The notes below the pieces were generated by a model. That model ran no database searches. It was not told the origin of the DNA and worked only from the letters and a program-made list of their open reading frames with translations. Of a stretch of DNA of 64,000 nucleotides, positions 41,177 to 53,866 are shown in pieces. Every line of letters begins with the position of its first letter. Position 1 is the first letter of the stretch. The position numbers were made by a program, and so were the translations under genes. The DNA comes from Karalla daura (lineage: Eukaryota; Chordata; Actinopteri; Chaetodontiformes; Leiognathidae), in NCBI GenBank assembly GCA_029224185.1, contig CM055198.1:9360016-9424015 (forward strand). The letters run 5' to 3'.

Positions 41177-42198
41177 CTTGGGAGCCCGCTTTGATAAGTC
41201 TGCAGTGTTCTGTGCAACACACACAGGTGCGAGCGCGCTAACACGCATCGAGCGGCCGCATCGATCGCGGCCCGTGCAGTCGTTTCCCTGACGCACTAAT
41301 TAAAAACCACTGACGCTTCACTTCAAAAGCCTTTTGCTTGCACAGGGTGTGAAAATGTGTTACCTACATGTAGTCCTGTGGCACACTTTGCCGAAACCGT
41401 GGGCAAAATTCAATTAGGTAAGCAGAGACGGTGTGTGTCCGTGAGTGTGTGTGTGTGTGTGTGTGTGTGTCAGCGCAACAACCAATCCTACAGAAACACA
41501 CTTGACTCCAGGCGGCGGAATGAAAAGCCTGTAAACCAATCTAGGATGCGAGAAGACAGCGTATCTTCGTATGTATACTCACACACGTGCTCGCCCACAC
41601 ACACACACACACGCACGCACACACTCGCAGACGTATACGACGTCTGGGGGAGCACAAATCTTCTCACGGATACGCCACGGAGCATGAGGAGAGGTATCTC
41701 CGTGGCCTTGAGGTGGATCCTTAACAGGCTCGTCCCTTGTATCTCATCAAACAAAACCCGCAGATAAAAACTCTTATCACGAGGAGCTGGCAAAACACTG
41801 GCTTGCATTTGGAGAGGCAGCATTTCCAAGTCCGGAATCAGACGACCTCTTTGCACACTCACCGGTCTGACTGCAGTTCACGTCTCAAAACTCGAGTTTC
41901 CTCTTCGCGCCGCGGGATCATGGAGTAATTAACGCTGCCAGACCCTATCCCCATCCCGGCACGAGATGTTTTCCTTTTGAAGCGGCTCAAAAGGGAAAAT
42001 TTTTACAACAACAGGAAAAAACAACAACAACAAACACGGCTCACTGTCCTCTGCGGTGTCGCAGAGGGCCGGGCGTGGCCTCCCAGAACGCTTTTACTTA
42101 ACCGAAATGATTGTGCTCCGAAAAAGAGAACGCAAACGCACACCCGTCTCCAAGGACCTGTCCCTGTTCTGCAGCTCTGAGGCACACACACACACACA

Positions 42199-42269
<71 letters not shown>

Positions 42270-45200
42270 ACGCGCACACAGGATTCCTTGATCCCAAGTG
42301 TGTGAGGATGGATGCGTGCACCTTGCGAGCGTGGGCGTACGAATGCGCGCAGTCGCGCTGAACGCGCTCGTAAGGCACCGAAATAACTGTATAATGCGTC
42401 GCTTTAAGTCGCAGCCGAGCGGGACGCTGCCGCCGCTGTGTTTGGCGGTGCGACAACAAAGGGAAGAAAAGACGGGACGCAAAAAAAAAGAAAAGAAATG
42501 ACAGCCTGCAATCATTCAGGTGTGACATCATTACAGTCAGCCCGCAGGTGAACGCCAGATTCACTGCTATCAGTGTGTGGCGGGCGTTTCTGTGGATTTC
42601 CTCCCCCGGAACCCCAAAATGTCACATTTATTTGTTGTTAGATAGGAATAAGGGAGAAAAAGAAACGACGAGACAAATTCTATATGTCAAAGTGAAAAAA
42701 AGATGACAGCTTGATGCTTAACAGATGCTTGTTTAACTGAGTTTAACTTGCTTGCTGATTGCATTGAGTGCGCTGCACATCGAGTGCATTGCACATTTAT
42801 ATCCTTGAGGTAACCCATGACTGTAACTGAACTATACAATAACTCTTCTTTATTCTTCCATTAACACTAGAAATGCATGCTTGGGTTTGCATACTGCTGT
42901 TATCACTTAATGACAAAGGATTAAGGAAGAGAAGAAGAGATGCAGAAATGTACAGTTACTGAATATCATTAAATCACTCGATATTAGTAATAGACAGAAT
43001 AATAACAAATTATGATAGACTACGACACCTGTATTGTATTAAGCAGAGGGCCCAAAACATCCCTGAAACTCAAATAGACAGGTGTCTAGTGAGCACTGCT
43101 AGACAAAGTACAAAATCAGTGGACAGGATGGTCTTCAAATGCTTTACCTACAGACAGAGACGATTCAGTAAAACACAATACAGCACTCCAACACTTAACG
43201 CAGGCCGCCGTAGCATTACTAATATTGCATGGCACAAAATAGCCTTCAACATACACTTCTTAATCAACCAGACACACCAGAGAATTTTTTTTTGCAAGTC
43301 ATCAGAGCTCGCTAAGCAGAGTAAAGTTGCCTTTCCTGGGAATAACACTCTTTATATGAATATTTTAGATGTAAAATTAACATTTTAAATAACCTCGGGA
43401 AGTCTGAGCAGACTGAGAGGACTCCAGAAAAAGAGCATCGAGAGTATGCTTTCTCTCTCTCCCTCTCTCTCTCACACACACACACACACAGCTTGTGCAT
43501 ACCGTAGTAGAAGTCTCCCTGCTGGTACATCATGAGCGTCTGGACTTCAGAGCCGTCGTCTTTGCTGAAGGAGAAGGTTCGGGTGTTCTCGGGCCTGAAC
43601 TGGTTCTTCCAGGAGCCTCTGAAGTAGACGGCGTTCACCAGAGTCAGCCGGGTGACACTGCTGAAGTCGTTGGGCGACAGCAGCTGTCTGATCTTACCTG
43701 GAGGGAGTGATTAGCACAGCGTGTCAGCCTCCATTAGCCCTGTTTACCCCGCTGCAGCAGCTGCTGTCATGTGTCACTCTGAGACGAGTCTGGCGGTCGC
43801 CTCCCCGCAGCCACTCACTCTCCGTGTGGTTCTCCACCCAGTTGTTGATCTGCTCGGCCGCGGCCGCCGATTCGCTGAAGTCGACCGTCTCCACGTCGGC
43901 CCGGAAGTACTTCTTCATCAGGTGCAGGAACTCCGGGTTGAAGGTGACGCCCTCCTGCAGGAAGAGGCTGTTGGCGAATCGGACCACGTAGTGGGCGTCG
44001 TCGTCCGACAGGGCCGCTGTCAGGTTGTGGAGAAGAGAGAACTCCACGCCTGGGGGACAGGAGACGGAGACACGTTCACGCTGCACTTCTATGGATGGAG
44101 CAAGGAATCTACATATTTTGGACAAGGATGTCTTCCATGGGCCCCGTCCTGTTCCTGGTGTCTCTCCATCTATCACCATACTGTCTCTATTCAGCCTCCT
44201 CAGCAGTGATTTGATCATTTTGCTTTGAACTTCTGTCTTTCATTGTCAGCTCGTTCTACATGTCTTTGTGTTCCCCCGTGCCTGAGCTCCCACCATTGTG
44301 TTCCCATTCACCAGGTTCGTGCTATTTTCGCTGGGTCCTTGTTTTTTTAATTTCTGCTCCTATGCCTTTTGGTATTTTGGTCTTTTGTGTACTTGGCAGC
44401 TTAGATTAAAACTAGACTATGCTTTGTTTGGAGTGTCTCTCCAGGGTTGCATTCAGTTCCCTTGAAACCCCCAAAACAGGCGTGCTGAAGTGTCGCAGCT
44501 ATTTCTGAACAGACCTATCTAGGTTTCACAGCGTTTCACACCTCGTCTCATTTCAGTCTGACTACAGTGGTTCACACTGTCACCACAGGCGACTCTAACG
44601 CTGCTTAAAGACTGTGGCGAAACAAGCTGGTGATCATCACTGAACATCCAAAAAGTTCCCCTGTGGTGACAAGGTCAGTGAACCTTGTGTGGAGGATAAC
44701 AGAGGATAGGACTCAAGTATACACAGGATTTTCACCACAGAGAGAGCACAGTTTGTGTTCATCTTAAATCAAAGAATCATTCATTTGGCCCTTACATCAG
44801 AGCCCCCTCCACTGATGTGTGAATGTTTGTACATATGTGTTGCCATGACTTTGTATGGACTGGGTGTTGTTGGGGTGACTGAGGCTCAAGGGTGGTGTGG
44901 TCAACCAAAAGTGGTTTGTTCCCAGCCCCTGCAACCTTCATGTTGAAATATCCTCTTGGGTGAACCTCCAAAAGCCCCTGAGTGAATAGTCAGAGCCACT
45001 GGGTGAGTCTTGAAAGTCTAAAAAGGTGTTATGTACCATTGTACCATGTACCATTGTAGCTCTGTTATCTTCAATACACTCCTGTCTGCACCTGAATCTA
45101 CGGTTTCTCCTCTGTTGGTATATGGTATTCCTTTTGGTTATCAGCGTATTTAGTTATTGAGGTGTGAAGCCATGTTGCTGTGGGGGTGTCCCTCACCTGG

Positions 45201-45473
45201 CACCAGGTGGCTGAACCCCACTGCCTGTCGGATCTCCTCCAGGGACGCCCCCCGGGCTCCCAGCTCCACCATGCCCAGGGCCACGGCCACGCTCAGCGGG
45301 GAGAAAATGATGTTGTCTTGGTCCCCCGCCGCCTGCAGCTTCTGGTACAGCCTGACCGAGAACTCAGACGTCGCATCCTCAGGAATGTCCGCCGCCCGGC
45401 AACCGTAGCTCGGCAACAGGATGGAAAGGAGGAGGAGGAGGAGGAGCGGGGACAAAACCTCCAGGATTGACAT
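38787..45473 (-). CDS. serpini1: Neuroserpin (serpin family I member 1)
   Basis: Eight minus-strand coding exons: 45197-45473, 43819-44049, 43503-43697, 40887-41091, 40131-40228, 39196-39282, 38959-39048, 38787-38863 (TAA). Together they encode about 419 residues, near the human 410. Neuroserpin is a secreted inhibitor of tissue plasminogen activator in the nervous system. The N-terminus has a Leu-rich signal peptide. Serpin landmarks follow: NIIFSPLSVAVALG, NAVYFRGSWKNQF, FRPENTRTFSF, ISMM-like VSMMIVLPRQEVPL, VEVYLPRFKVEQ and DHPFFFVIRNRRTGSILFMG. The reactive loop reads TEEGAEGAAASGMIALTR|TL, so P1 is Arg as in human. The WVENHTE sequon is kept; human-type sequons near KDANLTG and the C-terminus are lost. 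The tail ends SSDQDFDSM in place of the human HDFEEL end. An acceptor-like CTCAG before 45495 implies an upstream non-coding exon. Confidence 0.96.
42183..42280 (+). repeat. (CA)n microsatellite
   Basis: About 45 CA units with a few CG or GA interruptions, in the 2.4 kb serpini1 intron 41092-43502. The same intron has CA at 41142-41174, GT at 41444-41470 and an AT-rich part at 42640-43400 with no recognised element. Confidence 0.95.
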
Positions 45474-45528
45474 CGCAGCACAGACCCCCGGAAAGCTGAG
45501 CGAAAGAGGGATGGGACGGAGAGAGGAA

Positions 45529-45530
<2 letters not shown>

Positions 45531-45559
<29 letters not shown>
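45531..45559 (+). repeat. G29 homopolymer next to the serpini1 first coding exon
   Basis: 29 consecutive G (C29 on the transcribed strand), 36 bases upstream of the predicted acceptor of the exon with the start codon. It begins a purine-rich region to about 46100, which on the minus strand is a long pyrimidine tract. Confidence 0.95.
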
Positions 45560-45560
<1 letters not shown>

Positions 45561-46701
45561 GTGATGATGGACAGAGGGAGAGGGTGAAAGAGGGACAAAG
45601 AGAGGAAATGTGTGTAGGTAGATGGATTGGATGGGGGTTAAGGAAGAGGAAATGAGTGATTGGAGGGATTGAGGGGGGGATGGGCAGCCAGAAACAGTAG
45701 AGGGTAGAGGAAAAAACAGGATGAAACGGGTAAAATGATTTGGAGGGGTACAGAGCCCAAAGTAGAGAGAGAGAGAGAGGATAGAGAGGTGAAGACAGAG
45801 AGAAGAGGATTGCAGTGGGGAGTGAGGACGAAAGATAAAGGTAGAGAGGATTATTGCGTAAGGGCGAAAAAGAGATGAAGGACAAGAGGATTTTAGCAGG
45901 GAGGGAGACAGAGATGAAAGGGAGAGCCGAGATGTGGGATGACGAAAGGACAGCCGAGGAGAGAGACAGAAAACATCCGTCACTCAATCATTCTGCCAAT
46001 TTGAATTACGGAGGCAAAGAAGGAAGGGCTGGTAGCAAAACAAAATACAGCCAACACCAATTTCCACTCCTTAGTGGAGGTGAAAAGAAGACTCAGTCAT
46101 AAAGACGCAGGGAGACTGCTTAAATGGTGCTGCACAACCAAAGGGTAGAAAAAAAATACAGAAAAAAATAAACAGATTCAGTGAATTTAGATGAAGGGGC
46201 AACGGGTCAGAGGAGAGATAAAGGAGTCAGGGTCGGTTGAGCACAGTTACAGGAATAACAGAGAGAGGGAGAGAGAGAGAGAGAGAGAGAGAGGCAGTGA
46301 GGTAGCATCTAAATAACAGGGATGTGGGGTAACTAGAGCTGCACCACTCACTGCACTCTCTAATGATGTTCAGAGCACATCTGCTAAATGAGTTCGTACA
46401 TATTTTATGGATGTTCTTATCAGCTCGAATCAAATCAGCTTCTTTTCCCAAAATTTTGCCCGTCTGCGTGAGGGGTGTCCTTTCTGATGTTTTGCCACGC
46501 ACTCTTTCTCTCACCTCTCTCTATCTCCCCCCAATCTGTATGCTTTCTGTCTTCAACTCATTCAGCCCCCTCCACTCCTTTCTACACTTTTCTACTTGTC
46601 CTGTCTTGTAACCCCCTTTCGTGCCTTTTAAATAAGGAGCGTACACACTTTGTCTTCTCTCCGGCACTGTTGCTACCCAAACAACGACAATGACATATGG
46701 G

Positions 46702-46703
<2 letters not shown>

Positions 46704-46742
<39 letters not shown>
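46704..46742 (+). repeat. (GA)n microsatellite
   Basis: About 19 GA units; a second, shorter GA run is at 46260-46292. Confidence 0.95.
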
Positions 46743-46746
<4 letters not shown>

Positions 46747-48234
46747 AGAGAGAGATATTGAGGGAGCGGTAAAGTGTGAAATAACACAAGCACATTTGTT
46801 TTGTCCGTTGTCTCTCTTCCATGCCGTTATGCTATTATACAGTTTGTAAAGAGGACTCTATTAGCAGTCCCACGCAGAGCTGGAATCTGCTAGCTGCTGT
46901 GTGTATGTGTGTGTGTGTGTGTGTGTGGCCCGACAGGTGACCGCACAAACAATGTACCTGAGTGTCGACAACAGCAACAATGGGCGGCAGCCAGAAAATT
47001 AGTGCCCCTATCCTGTTGTGCTCACTGCGCTTTCCCTCTGCTGTGCTCTGGCATGTGACAAACTAGTTTCCCTCCAAAACAAATAGGTCCCGACCTGAAG
47101 GGATGCGTTAATGTCAGATCCATTAAAGGATTAGGCTGGTGATGCGCTATATTGTGTCTGACCGTCAACGAACCACAAAAAGCAAAACCACTGATGATTT
47201 TTACCTAGTTTTGTGTTTCAAAACCAGATGAAACGCTGGCTGATTTGCTCCCTTGCTGTTTTTGACTACTTTAGATTATTTTGTCATAGTCTTTTTGTTT
47301 AGACCGTTCCATTTCATTTTTAAAGCTTGTTTGTAGGTCATGAGGTGGTTTTAATTTCTGTCATTTTTTTTGTCTCTCCTGTGAATAGACAGCAAAAGAA
47401 AGCCATTACTGTCATTGTACAGTAGCTGACACACTTCAAGTCTGGTGACACTTCAAACACACATTGCTGCATACACTTGTCCCATGTCTTTTAAAGGTTG
47501 CCCAGGCTGCCCCTGATGTTTTTGATGTCTCTCACTTCTTACTTTGGTTAGATCTGAGCCAGTTCTCTCTTTCAGCTCTCTTCGCTCTCTGGATGTTCCT
47601 GTCTCTCTGTGCTCTCTGCTCTGGTTGTTGGAGTTGTTAGTCTCGAGCCTCCTGCTCTTGTGTTATCTATTCTTCGTGGCCTGACTTCAGGAAGGCGCTC
47701 CTTTTGTTTGATCCCGCCTCTGTGTTTCATCTCGTCTTGTTTGCTCTCCATCTTGAAGCAGTCAGACAAACTGCCTGTGACAGGCACAGCGCTGACCAAA
47801 CTGTCCGCTGGACATCATCTGATATGCATAAGCATGCCGATGAAAGTTCATTGAGGTTCACTGGGGAGTTTCTTTTCTCACGTCACACAGTGCTGCCATT
47901 TTGTCGTTCACATACCCAGTCGGTTTACTTTTCAATTTTTTTGTGCTGCACTGTATGAAGACAAAACGATTACCTCATATTTAAAAGGACAAAGTTGGTT
48001 ATCCCATCTTTACCATACTTACAAAAAAACAACAATAAACAGATCTTTCTGGCATGTAATGCCTGTGTGCAGAAACTTCAGTGAGTAAATACAACTGTTT
48101 TTTTTTTTTAAATCTATCCTTGAATATTGTCAGAACAAGACAGACACTTTAGAATAAAAAGAGATGAGTGCTGGTGGTGCTCGTTTCGACTTAACGCTAA
48201 GTGTTTTTAGTCAGATTGGCTTTGAGGTAAACAT

Positions 48235-48535
48235 GGATGCCTCACAAACAGAAGGTCTTGGGTTCGACTTCACAGTACAAAGAGTTGTTGGAGTTTTGGG
48301 GTTTTCTCCAGGTACTCTGGTTTCCTCCTACAGTCCAAAATAAGCATGTTCTGGTCAATTATGGACCCTAAATTGACCTACTAGGGAAGGCAACATGTCC
48401 AGTGTATATTTCCTGCCTTCACCCTGTGTGAGCAAGAATTGACTCCAGCAGGCCCCTGCAACACTGTTAGGGAACAATTTTGCTAAGATAATGGTTGGAT
48501 AGATGGGTGGACGGATGGATGGATGGATGTATGCC
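48235..48535 (+). repeat. SINE-like repeat, longest copy
   Basis: Near full length: CTTGGGTTCGACTTC (a pol III B-box-like GGTTCGANTC), GGTACTCTGGTTTCCTCCTA, ACAGTCCAAAATAAGCATG, CACCCTGTGTGAGCAAG, GACTCCAGCAGGCCCCTGCA, then a GATAGATGGGTGG / GGATGGATGG tail. This copy defines the family's order. Confidence 0.75.
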
Positions 48536-48741
48536 CAGTATCCTGTGACAGAGTCAGTGAGAGTCAATTAGTTTGGCTCATTTGGTAGTGCAATCTTGAT
48601 ACCCCAGCCAAAAATAGCCGTGTACTGTAGCAAATCTGCTGTTTGGTCACGTGCGTTCACCTGCTCTCACGTGTGGTGCCCGGGGGCAGACACGGCAGAG
48701 AAGGCGAGGGCCGACCAGAGGAAGGAAGAAAGGCCGGGGGA

Positions 48742-48778
48742 GGGGGGGGGGGGGGGGGGGGGGGGGGGCGGCTGGCAG
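48742..48778 (+). repeat. G37 homopolymer
   Basis: 37 consecutive G, the longest homopolymer in the window. Confidence 0.95.
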
Positions 48779-48999
48779 AGATGTAAATGGAGGTAATGTT
48801 CCTGACCTTCTGAGCTGTGGGAGCTGAACTTTTCAAAGACAGTCGGCCCTGCTTTCTGAGGAAAGACCCAGCCATGCAGCTAAGCCAGGGAAAGTAGTGT
48901 AGGGCACCTTGTGTGTGTGTGTGTGTGTGCTAGCACGTATGTGTGAGGGGGAATAATAACACCATGGGTGGCTGGCTATTACTTGTAACGGTGACACCA

Positions 49000-49135
49000 T
49001 TCTGACCTTTTGAGTTGTGGCACAGCGTCTGCAAGTGGATCCCACACTTTGCCAGCTTGGCCATTGATGACGAACCCGCCTTTGGCTCCACTCCGCTCCA
49101 GGGTGGGGTTCCCAGCATGCCTCACAGGTAAGCAG
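49000..49135 (+). other. Exon-like stretch with strong donor
   Basis: One frame reads ELWHSVCKWIPHFASLAIDD, then EPAFGSTPLQGGVPSMPH, and ends at CACAG|GTAAGC, a strong donor. A partly similar GACCTTCTGAGCTGTGGGAG lies 200 bases upstream. No protein family, start codon or partner exon was identified; it may be non-coding. Confidence 0.15.
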
Positions 49136-49199
49136 GGGAAACCCAACGCCTGGCTGTAAAACTCTCTCCCGTGACGAGAAGAGGCGAACACGCCAGAAG

Positions 49200-51130
49200 A
49201 TCTCTCGCGGTTTAACTTGTAAGAGTTTAATCCTGACAACTTGATTAATTCTGTGCAATTAAACTCAGTGGCCTTTAAAAGCGGCCCCTAATCTCTCCGT
49301 GTAATCCTAATTCTCGGACAGAATAGATCGGCAGTTGACATTTCCACAATTAAGAGGTGACGTCATCCAAATCCACGGCACGCACGCTAATCCCCGCTGC
49401 CATTTAAACCCAACACCTGGAGACGCCGTGCTTCGGTGGCCAGTGGAATTCATTAAACGTGGACATCCTCATTCCCGGTTCAAATGCACTACATACACAC
49501 TGCGAGGTACACATCCAAGCCGGGGTAACCAAGGCAACAGCGAGTGATGGACATTTTTCGGTCTGCTGAGCTGACAGAGAGAATTTTTTACTCTTAAGAG
49601 ATATCTTCCTCCCTCCGTGTCGGCAGATAAACTCTTTTCCCTTTTCCGCACGCTACTCAGCATTTTCCCTCGCATGTAGCCCCTCTCTTCGCAGGAACTC
49701 TTCACACCAGCTCCAGTTCTGTCACTCAGTGCACCCTCTGACATTGCCTGGTACACACACACACGCACCACCCCGGCGCACATGCATCTCGCTCACTGCA
49801 ATCTGTGATTCTGCAAAGACAAGAGAAGCTCCGGCCCTTCCTTCTCTCCCCGGGAGCGATCGCCTCGGATGCTTCCAAACCGCTGAAGCTCATTGGCACT
49901 TTGACAAATTCAGTGAACGCGCTAACATCCCATTTCATCAAGGCGTATCCCTCTGGGAATAAACTGCAGAGAATGATGTCTATGATTATCTCCAGCCCGG
50001 AACAACCTTGAATTTCTTGCGTTGGAGGTGCTGTAAAAAAAAAGTGGCAGGGTAATCTGGCACAATTTCATCATGAATATGTCTAACTTATAAAGGACTT
50101 TGCAGCACCGAGATAATGGAGTCTGATTATCATTCATGAGTTCCTAGTTCCCTTGAAGGTGCCATGGCGGCCGCTTTTTACTCATGGTCCTGGTCTTGAA
50201 TTGAGTTAAATACAAGGGGACACATGCACAGTCTCCCCCGAAAACACACGTCCCAGAGAGTGTCTCCCCTTCACAGTTTGATTAGACACAGATCTTTCAA
50301 CTACTGCTCACCTGCTGGTGTGCACAAACCCGAGGGAGGGCGGTAAATTTGCCCAGAGAGGTTGTACTGAAAACCACCACCGGGCAGAGCATTTAAACAC
50401 AGTGTTCTGGGAGAAAGGAAGCACTAAACACGGATGACGGCTGTGGACTTCCATTACCGGGCCCACTAAAGTGGACAGACCTCATCAATCAGGTTGTCCA
50501 TGCCGTCCTCGCCCTTTAGATACTGCACCTCCTGTAGAAGCAGCTGCTAAACGGCAAATTTAGGGCATATACATCCATCCATCCATGATGGTACCCGCTT
50601 CGTACCTAATGGTGTCACAATGGTCTGCTGGAGCCCATCTCCAGCGGACAAGCCCCATGAGGAGTCGGTCAGACCTCGCCAGCGACCCTCTAGCTGTGAG
50701 GTGGCAGCATCATTAACCAAGCTCCCGTGTCGCGGGGAAAATACAATTTCGCTGCATTATAATTTCATTAGCGCTCGCACCATCTTCACCGATAAGGTGC
50801 AAACTAATGCGATTTACCTCTGTGGTTTCCTTGTCTCTGTGCACTGCAGCTTATAGGGCCATTAATTACAGCGTAGATATCTGCGATGTAGAATCTATAT
50901 CCAGGGGGCTGAGGAGAAATTTAGCCAATTGTGCCTCTCCTCTAATGACAATTGTCGCTTGGTCTGATAGATGTGTTCTCTTAAAAAGTAAGTGAACTTT
51001 CTTCTGTGGTAAACTATATAAGTGAGCTTCTTTAGATTGCAGCGGCCAGTTTTCCACTGAGGTGAGCACCCACTCCCCCAAAGCAACTATTACTGCCAAC
51101 ATTTCTCCTTTAGATCTACGAAGGCATGGT
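49200..51130. promoter_or_regulatory. Candidate cluster of cis-regulatory elements
   Basis: Complex sequence with recurrent TAAT-core words: ACTTGATTAATTCTG, TGCAATTAAACTC, CCACAATTAAGAGG, AATTTCATTAGCGCTCG and GGCCATTAATTACAGCG, plus a TGACGTCA CRE-type palindrome near 49361. It is interrupted by a SINE-like fragment at 50563-50645. Its place upstream of serpini1 is suggestive; regulatory function is inference. Confidence 0.25.
50563..50645 (-). repeat. SINE-like repeat, reverse tail fragment
   Basis: CCATCCATCCATGATGG followed by CTGCTGGAGCCCATCTCCAG is the reverse complement of the family's 3' end. Confidence 0.55.
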
Positions 51131-51564
51131 GTCAGCAAACTTTTTAATTAAACTGTGAACCTTAAAACACCAACTTCATCACCAAATAACTGAGGATTAA
51201 AGCAACAGTTAACTAGGCCATCTATATACCTGCAGACCCCGGGCTTCGTTTTAACACTGCTGACTGTAATTTTTCAGTGTTACTGTGAAAGGCGCAGCCT
51301 TCGCAGCAAGTGCTATAGGCCTTGACGTGCTCCGCTATTAAAAGCAGTGTGACTAATAACACCGACCGGGGAACCATTCTAGTCAAGTGTTTCATTGCAT
51401 TTTATTTTGCCGTGACAGCGAGTCGGCAACCCGGGATAAAAGAAGCCCACAACTGCCCCGGATCAGTGGGATTTACCTGTGATCAAACCCTTACTTCAAA
51501 CTGCACTGCAGCAGTGACTCCGCTGCTATATAAAGGTATGAGGCTAAATTAGGATGATTAATAC

Positions 51565-51740
51565 TCAATGGGGTGGCATGGTGATCTGGTGTATGGTGCC
51601 ATTGCTTCACAGCGAGGGGGACTAAGGAGATGTGACTGTAAGGGTGAATAGTGTGTGTGTGTGTGTCTCCTGTGATGGACTGGTACTCCATTCCCTATGT
51701 GACCCTCAGAAACGCCATTAGGAACAAAGCAGGTGTCATA
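51565..51740 (+). repeat. SINE-like repeat copy
   Basis: GGGTGGCATGGTGATCTGGT, CATTGCTTCACAGCGAGGGG, GTGAATAGTGTGTGTG and TGTGATGGACTGGTACTCCA follow the family order; the tail is missing. Confidence 0.65.
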
Positions 51741-52444
51741 ATGACAACGACAGTGAATGAATGAGCCGTCAGCGGTTGTCTCTGAACTACCAAGCTACTG
51801 GTTGGGAATTATCCACACCACAAAACCTCATCACCGTCATTACACTCACATTATTCAAAATGGGTTGAGGTTTGAGTTAAGATCCATCAAGTTACAGCCA
51901 GTTTGCAGTCCACTGGACGGTAAAATTTGAGTCTCATCTAGAAATCAGCCCTCCAATAACTTTGGAATTGGCTCATTTACACCATTTAATTTCATATAAG
52001 GCGCGCGCAGTTCAATTAATCCTCGAGACTCTTCGTGCAGAAGTAATGATAATCAAGTGTTAAATGTGTTCTGGGTGATTTGTCTCCGTAACTGAGAAGG
52101 CTGCAGATTTGTGCTGCAATACACAGAGGCACAGAGCTGGAAAAAGTACAGTTCTACAGTACTAATAACTATACCCTTTTGACCATGTTCGGGCTGTTCA
52201 AAGGAAGCAGCAAACATCACTTGAAAGTGTTGGGTGGCCAGGCTGCTGGATGGGTCGACAGCTTAATTCTTTTCTGCACCTCTGACAGAAAACAACATGT
52301 GGCTGTCGTGCTACATGGAATAGTCTGGAAAGAGGTTTTTAGAGGTCTCTGTGTTCAATAGCCGGGGTGAAGCAGCAGGTCGAAGAGTGGGTGTATACAA
52401 AAGAAGAAGGCAGTATTTAGAGATTTCGAGACTTGGAGGGATAT

Positions 52445-52640
52445 CTTTTTCATGGGAAAGCTTATCGGGTTCGAATCCGGGTTGGACTGAGGGCCTTTCT
52501 GTGTGCAGTCCAAGGACATGCATTAGGGCTGATGGGAGATTCTTAATTGACCCTCGGTGTGAGTGTGAGACTTCATAGCACCTTATGATAGACCATGGTG
52601 GTCCAGGGTTCGTGACCTATCCCTACACTGCTGATATATC
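52445..52640 (+). repeat. SINE-like repeat copy
   Basis: GGGTTCGAATCCGGGTTGGA (B-box-like), GAGGGCCTTTCTGTGTGCAG, TCCAAGGACATGCATTAGGG and GTGTGAGTGTGAGAC. It is the best-preserved promoter-proximal part of the family here. Confidence 0.7.
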
Positions 52641-53800
52641 AAGACAACTTTTAATTATGTGATTCTGAAATTGGTGTTCAGGGGTGTAATCTGTGTCAGG
52701 TGCATAACCAGTGAGTCCCATCTTTGCTTTGTGACTTTGTGATCTTTAATGCACACTACATTGCACACTCATATCCCGCAGCTCAATAGAGCTGTGATTT
52801 CCTCGATTGCTCTTTGAAATTCTACCCTTGCAGGTTCTATCTATCCCAGTGTCGGACAAAATTACCCATCCACAGTCCATCCTCAGCTCAGTGCCTTTGC
52901 TCATTCAGGCCCTTGTTAGAAAATGACATAACGTGCCGTGGAATCTGCCTGAAGTCCCACGACACTCACCGTACACTCCACAGAGGGCAAACAGAGGTTA
53001 ACAACCCCTTATTAACCCCTGCTAAAGGAGACACCCAGAGGGAGCCACACGGAAAGAGATAAAGCGATATAGAGGCAGTGGAACAGACTGAGAGAGAAAT
53101 CGGAATCCAAATGGAAGCGGAGAAGACGGCACGAAGGGGGGAAGTGCAGCGCCGAATGATGGCTGCCATGCAGATACCAGGTCTGGTTCTGCGCCAGTTA
53201 TAACACGGCAAGATGGTCGACGGCTCCAAGCACTGCGCCAGCACACACTCAACAGCGACTCCTTTCCCTCTCAATATCAGAAATGCACACACACACACAC
53301 GGTGACGGACACACACAGACTAACAGCCACGGCGCTGTGGGAGCGAGAGTTAGGAGGGTTGAGCTGTAATTGGATCGGCCTCTATTTGGGGTCAGTGGTA
53401 AAAGTGAAAAGACCGGAGGCTTTTTCAAATGGACTAAAGACCGGGGAGACACCGGAGAACAAGAGAGGTCGCTATCAACTCGTCCTCTGGGGCAGCCGTG
53501 TGTGCATGTGTGTGTGTGTGGAAGAGGGGGGGGGGGGGTAACACAGGTAGCGTGGGGCGGGTGACGCTGAATCACAAGCAGTGGCGAGGAGAAGAGGCAG
53601 AGATGGAGGTGAGGGGAAGACGTCAAAGCGGCATCTGGGGCGTCCGTTTCACTCACGGGCCGAACCTGTGATTGTTCGGCTTGTTTTGAGGGGCGGAGTT
53701 TGTGAACGGGCACAACAACGGAGGCGAGACTGAGCAGGGTGATTAAATGGATAATTCAAATCGATATGCAGAGTGACTGGGTATCACCCTATCAATTCAA

Positions 53801-53801
<1 letters not shown>

Positions 53802-53860
<59 letters not shown>
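53802..53860 (+). repeat. (CA)n microsatellite
   Basis: About 29 CA units; followed by a short CT run. Confidence 0.97.

Positions 53861-53866
<6 letters not shown>

Noticed and set aside
41100..41295. Alternative serpini1 exon from the open frame around 40883-41296
   Set aside because: The frame beyond 41091 reads into the CA tract; the acceptor CCCGCCAG at 41092-41099 defines the exon edge and its phase.
42003..42564. Minus-strand frames rich in CVCV or Val/Cys
   Set aside because: Translations of the (CA)n tract in a serpini1 intron.
43148..43348. Minus-strand frame resembling a small membrane protein (LWCVWLIKKCMLKAILCHAI)
   Set aside because: AT-rich intronic DNA in serpini1 with no splice partners; the hydrophobicity follows from base composition.
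45150..45983. 277-codon minus-strand frame starting far upstream of the neuroserpin signal peptide
   Set aside because: The upstream part translates a pyrimidine-rich tract and C29 run. The signal peptide starts at the Met at 45473 and an acceptor-like site lies at 45495, so the longer start is not used.
48477..48535. CRISPR-like or satellite array from GGATGG units
   Set aside because: It is the simple tail of the SINE-like repeat; there are no unique spacers.
52430..52470. tRNA gene suggested by GGGTTCGAATCCGGG
   Set aside because: Only the B-box/T-arm-like part is present; no cloverleaf or A box could be fitted, and the sequence belongs to the dispersed SINE-like family.
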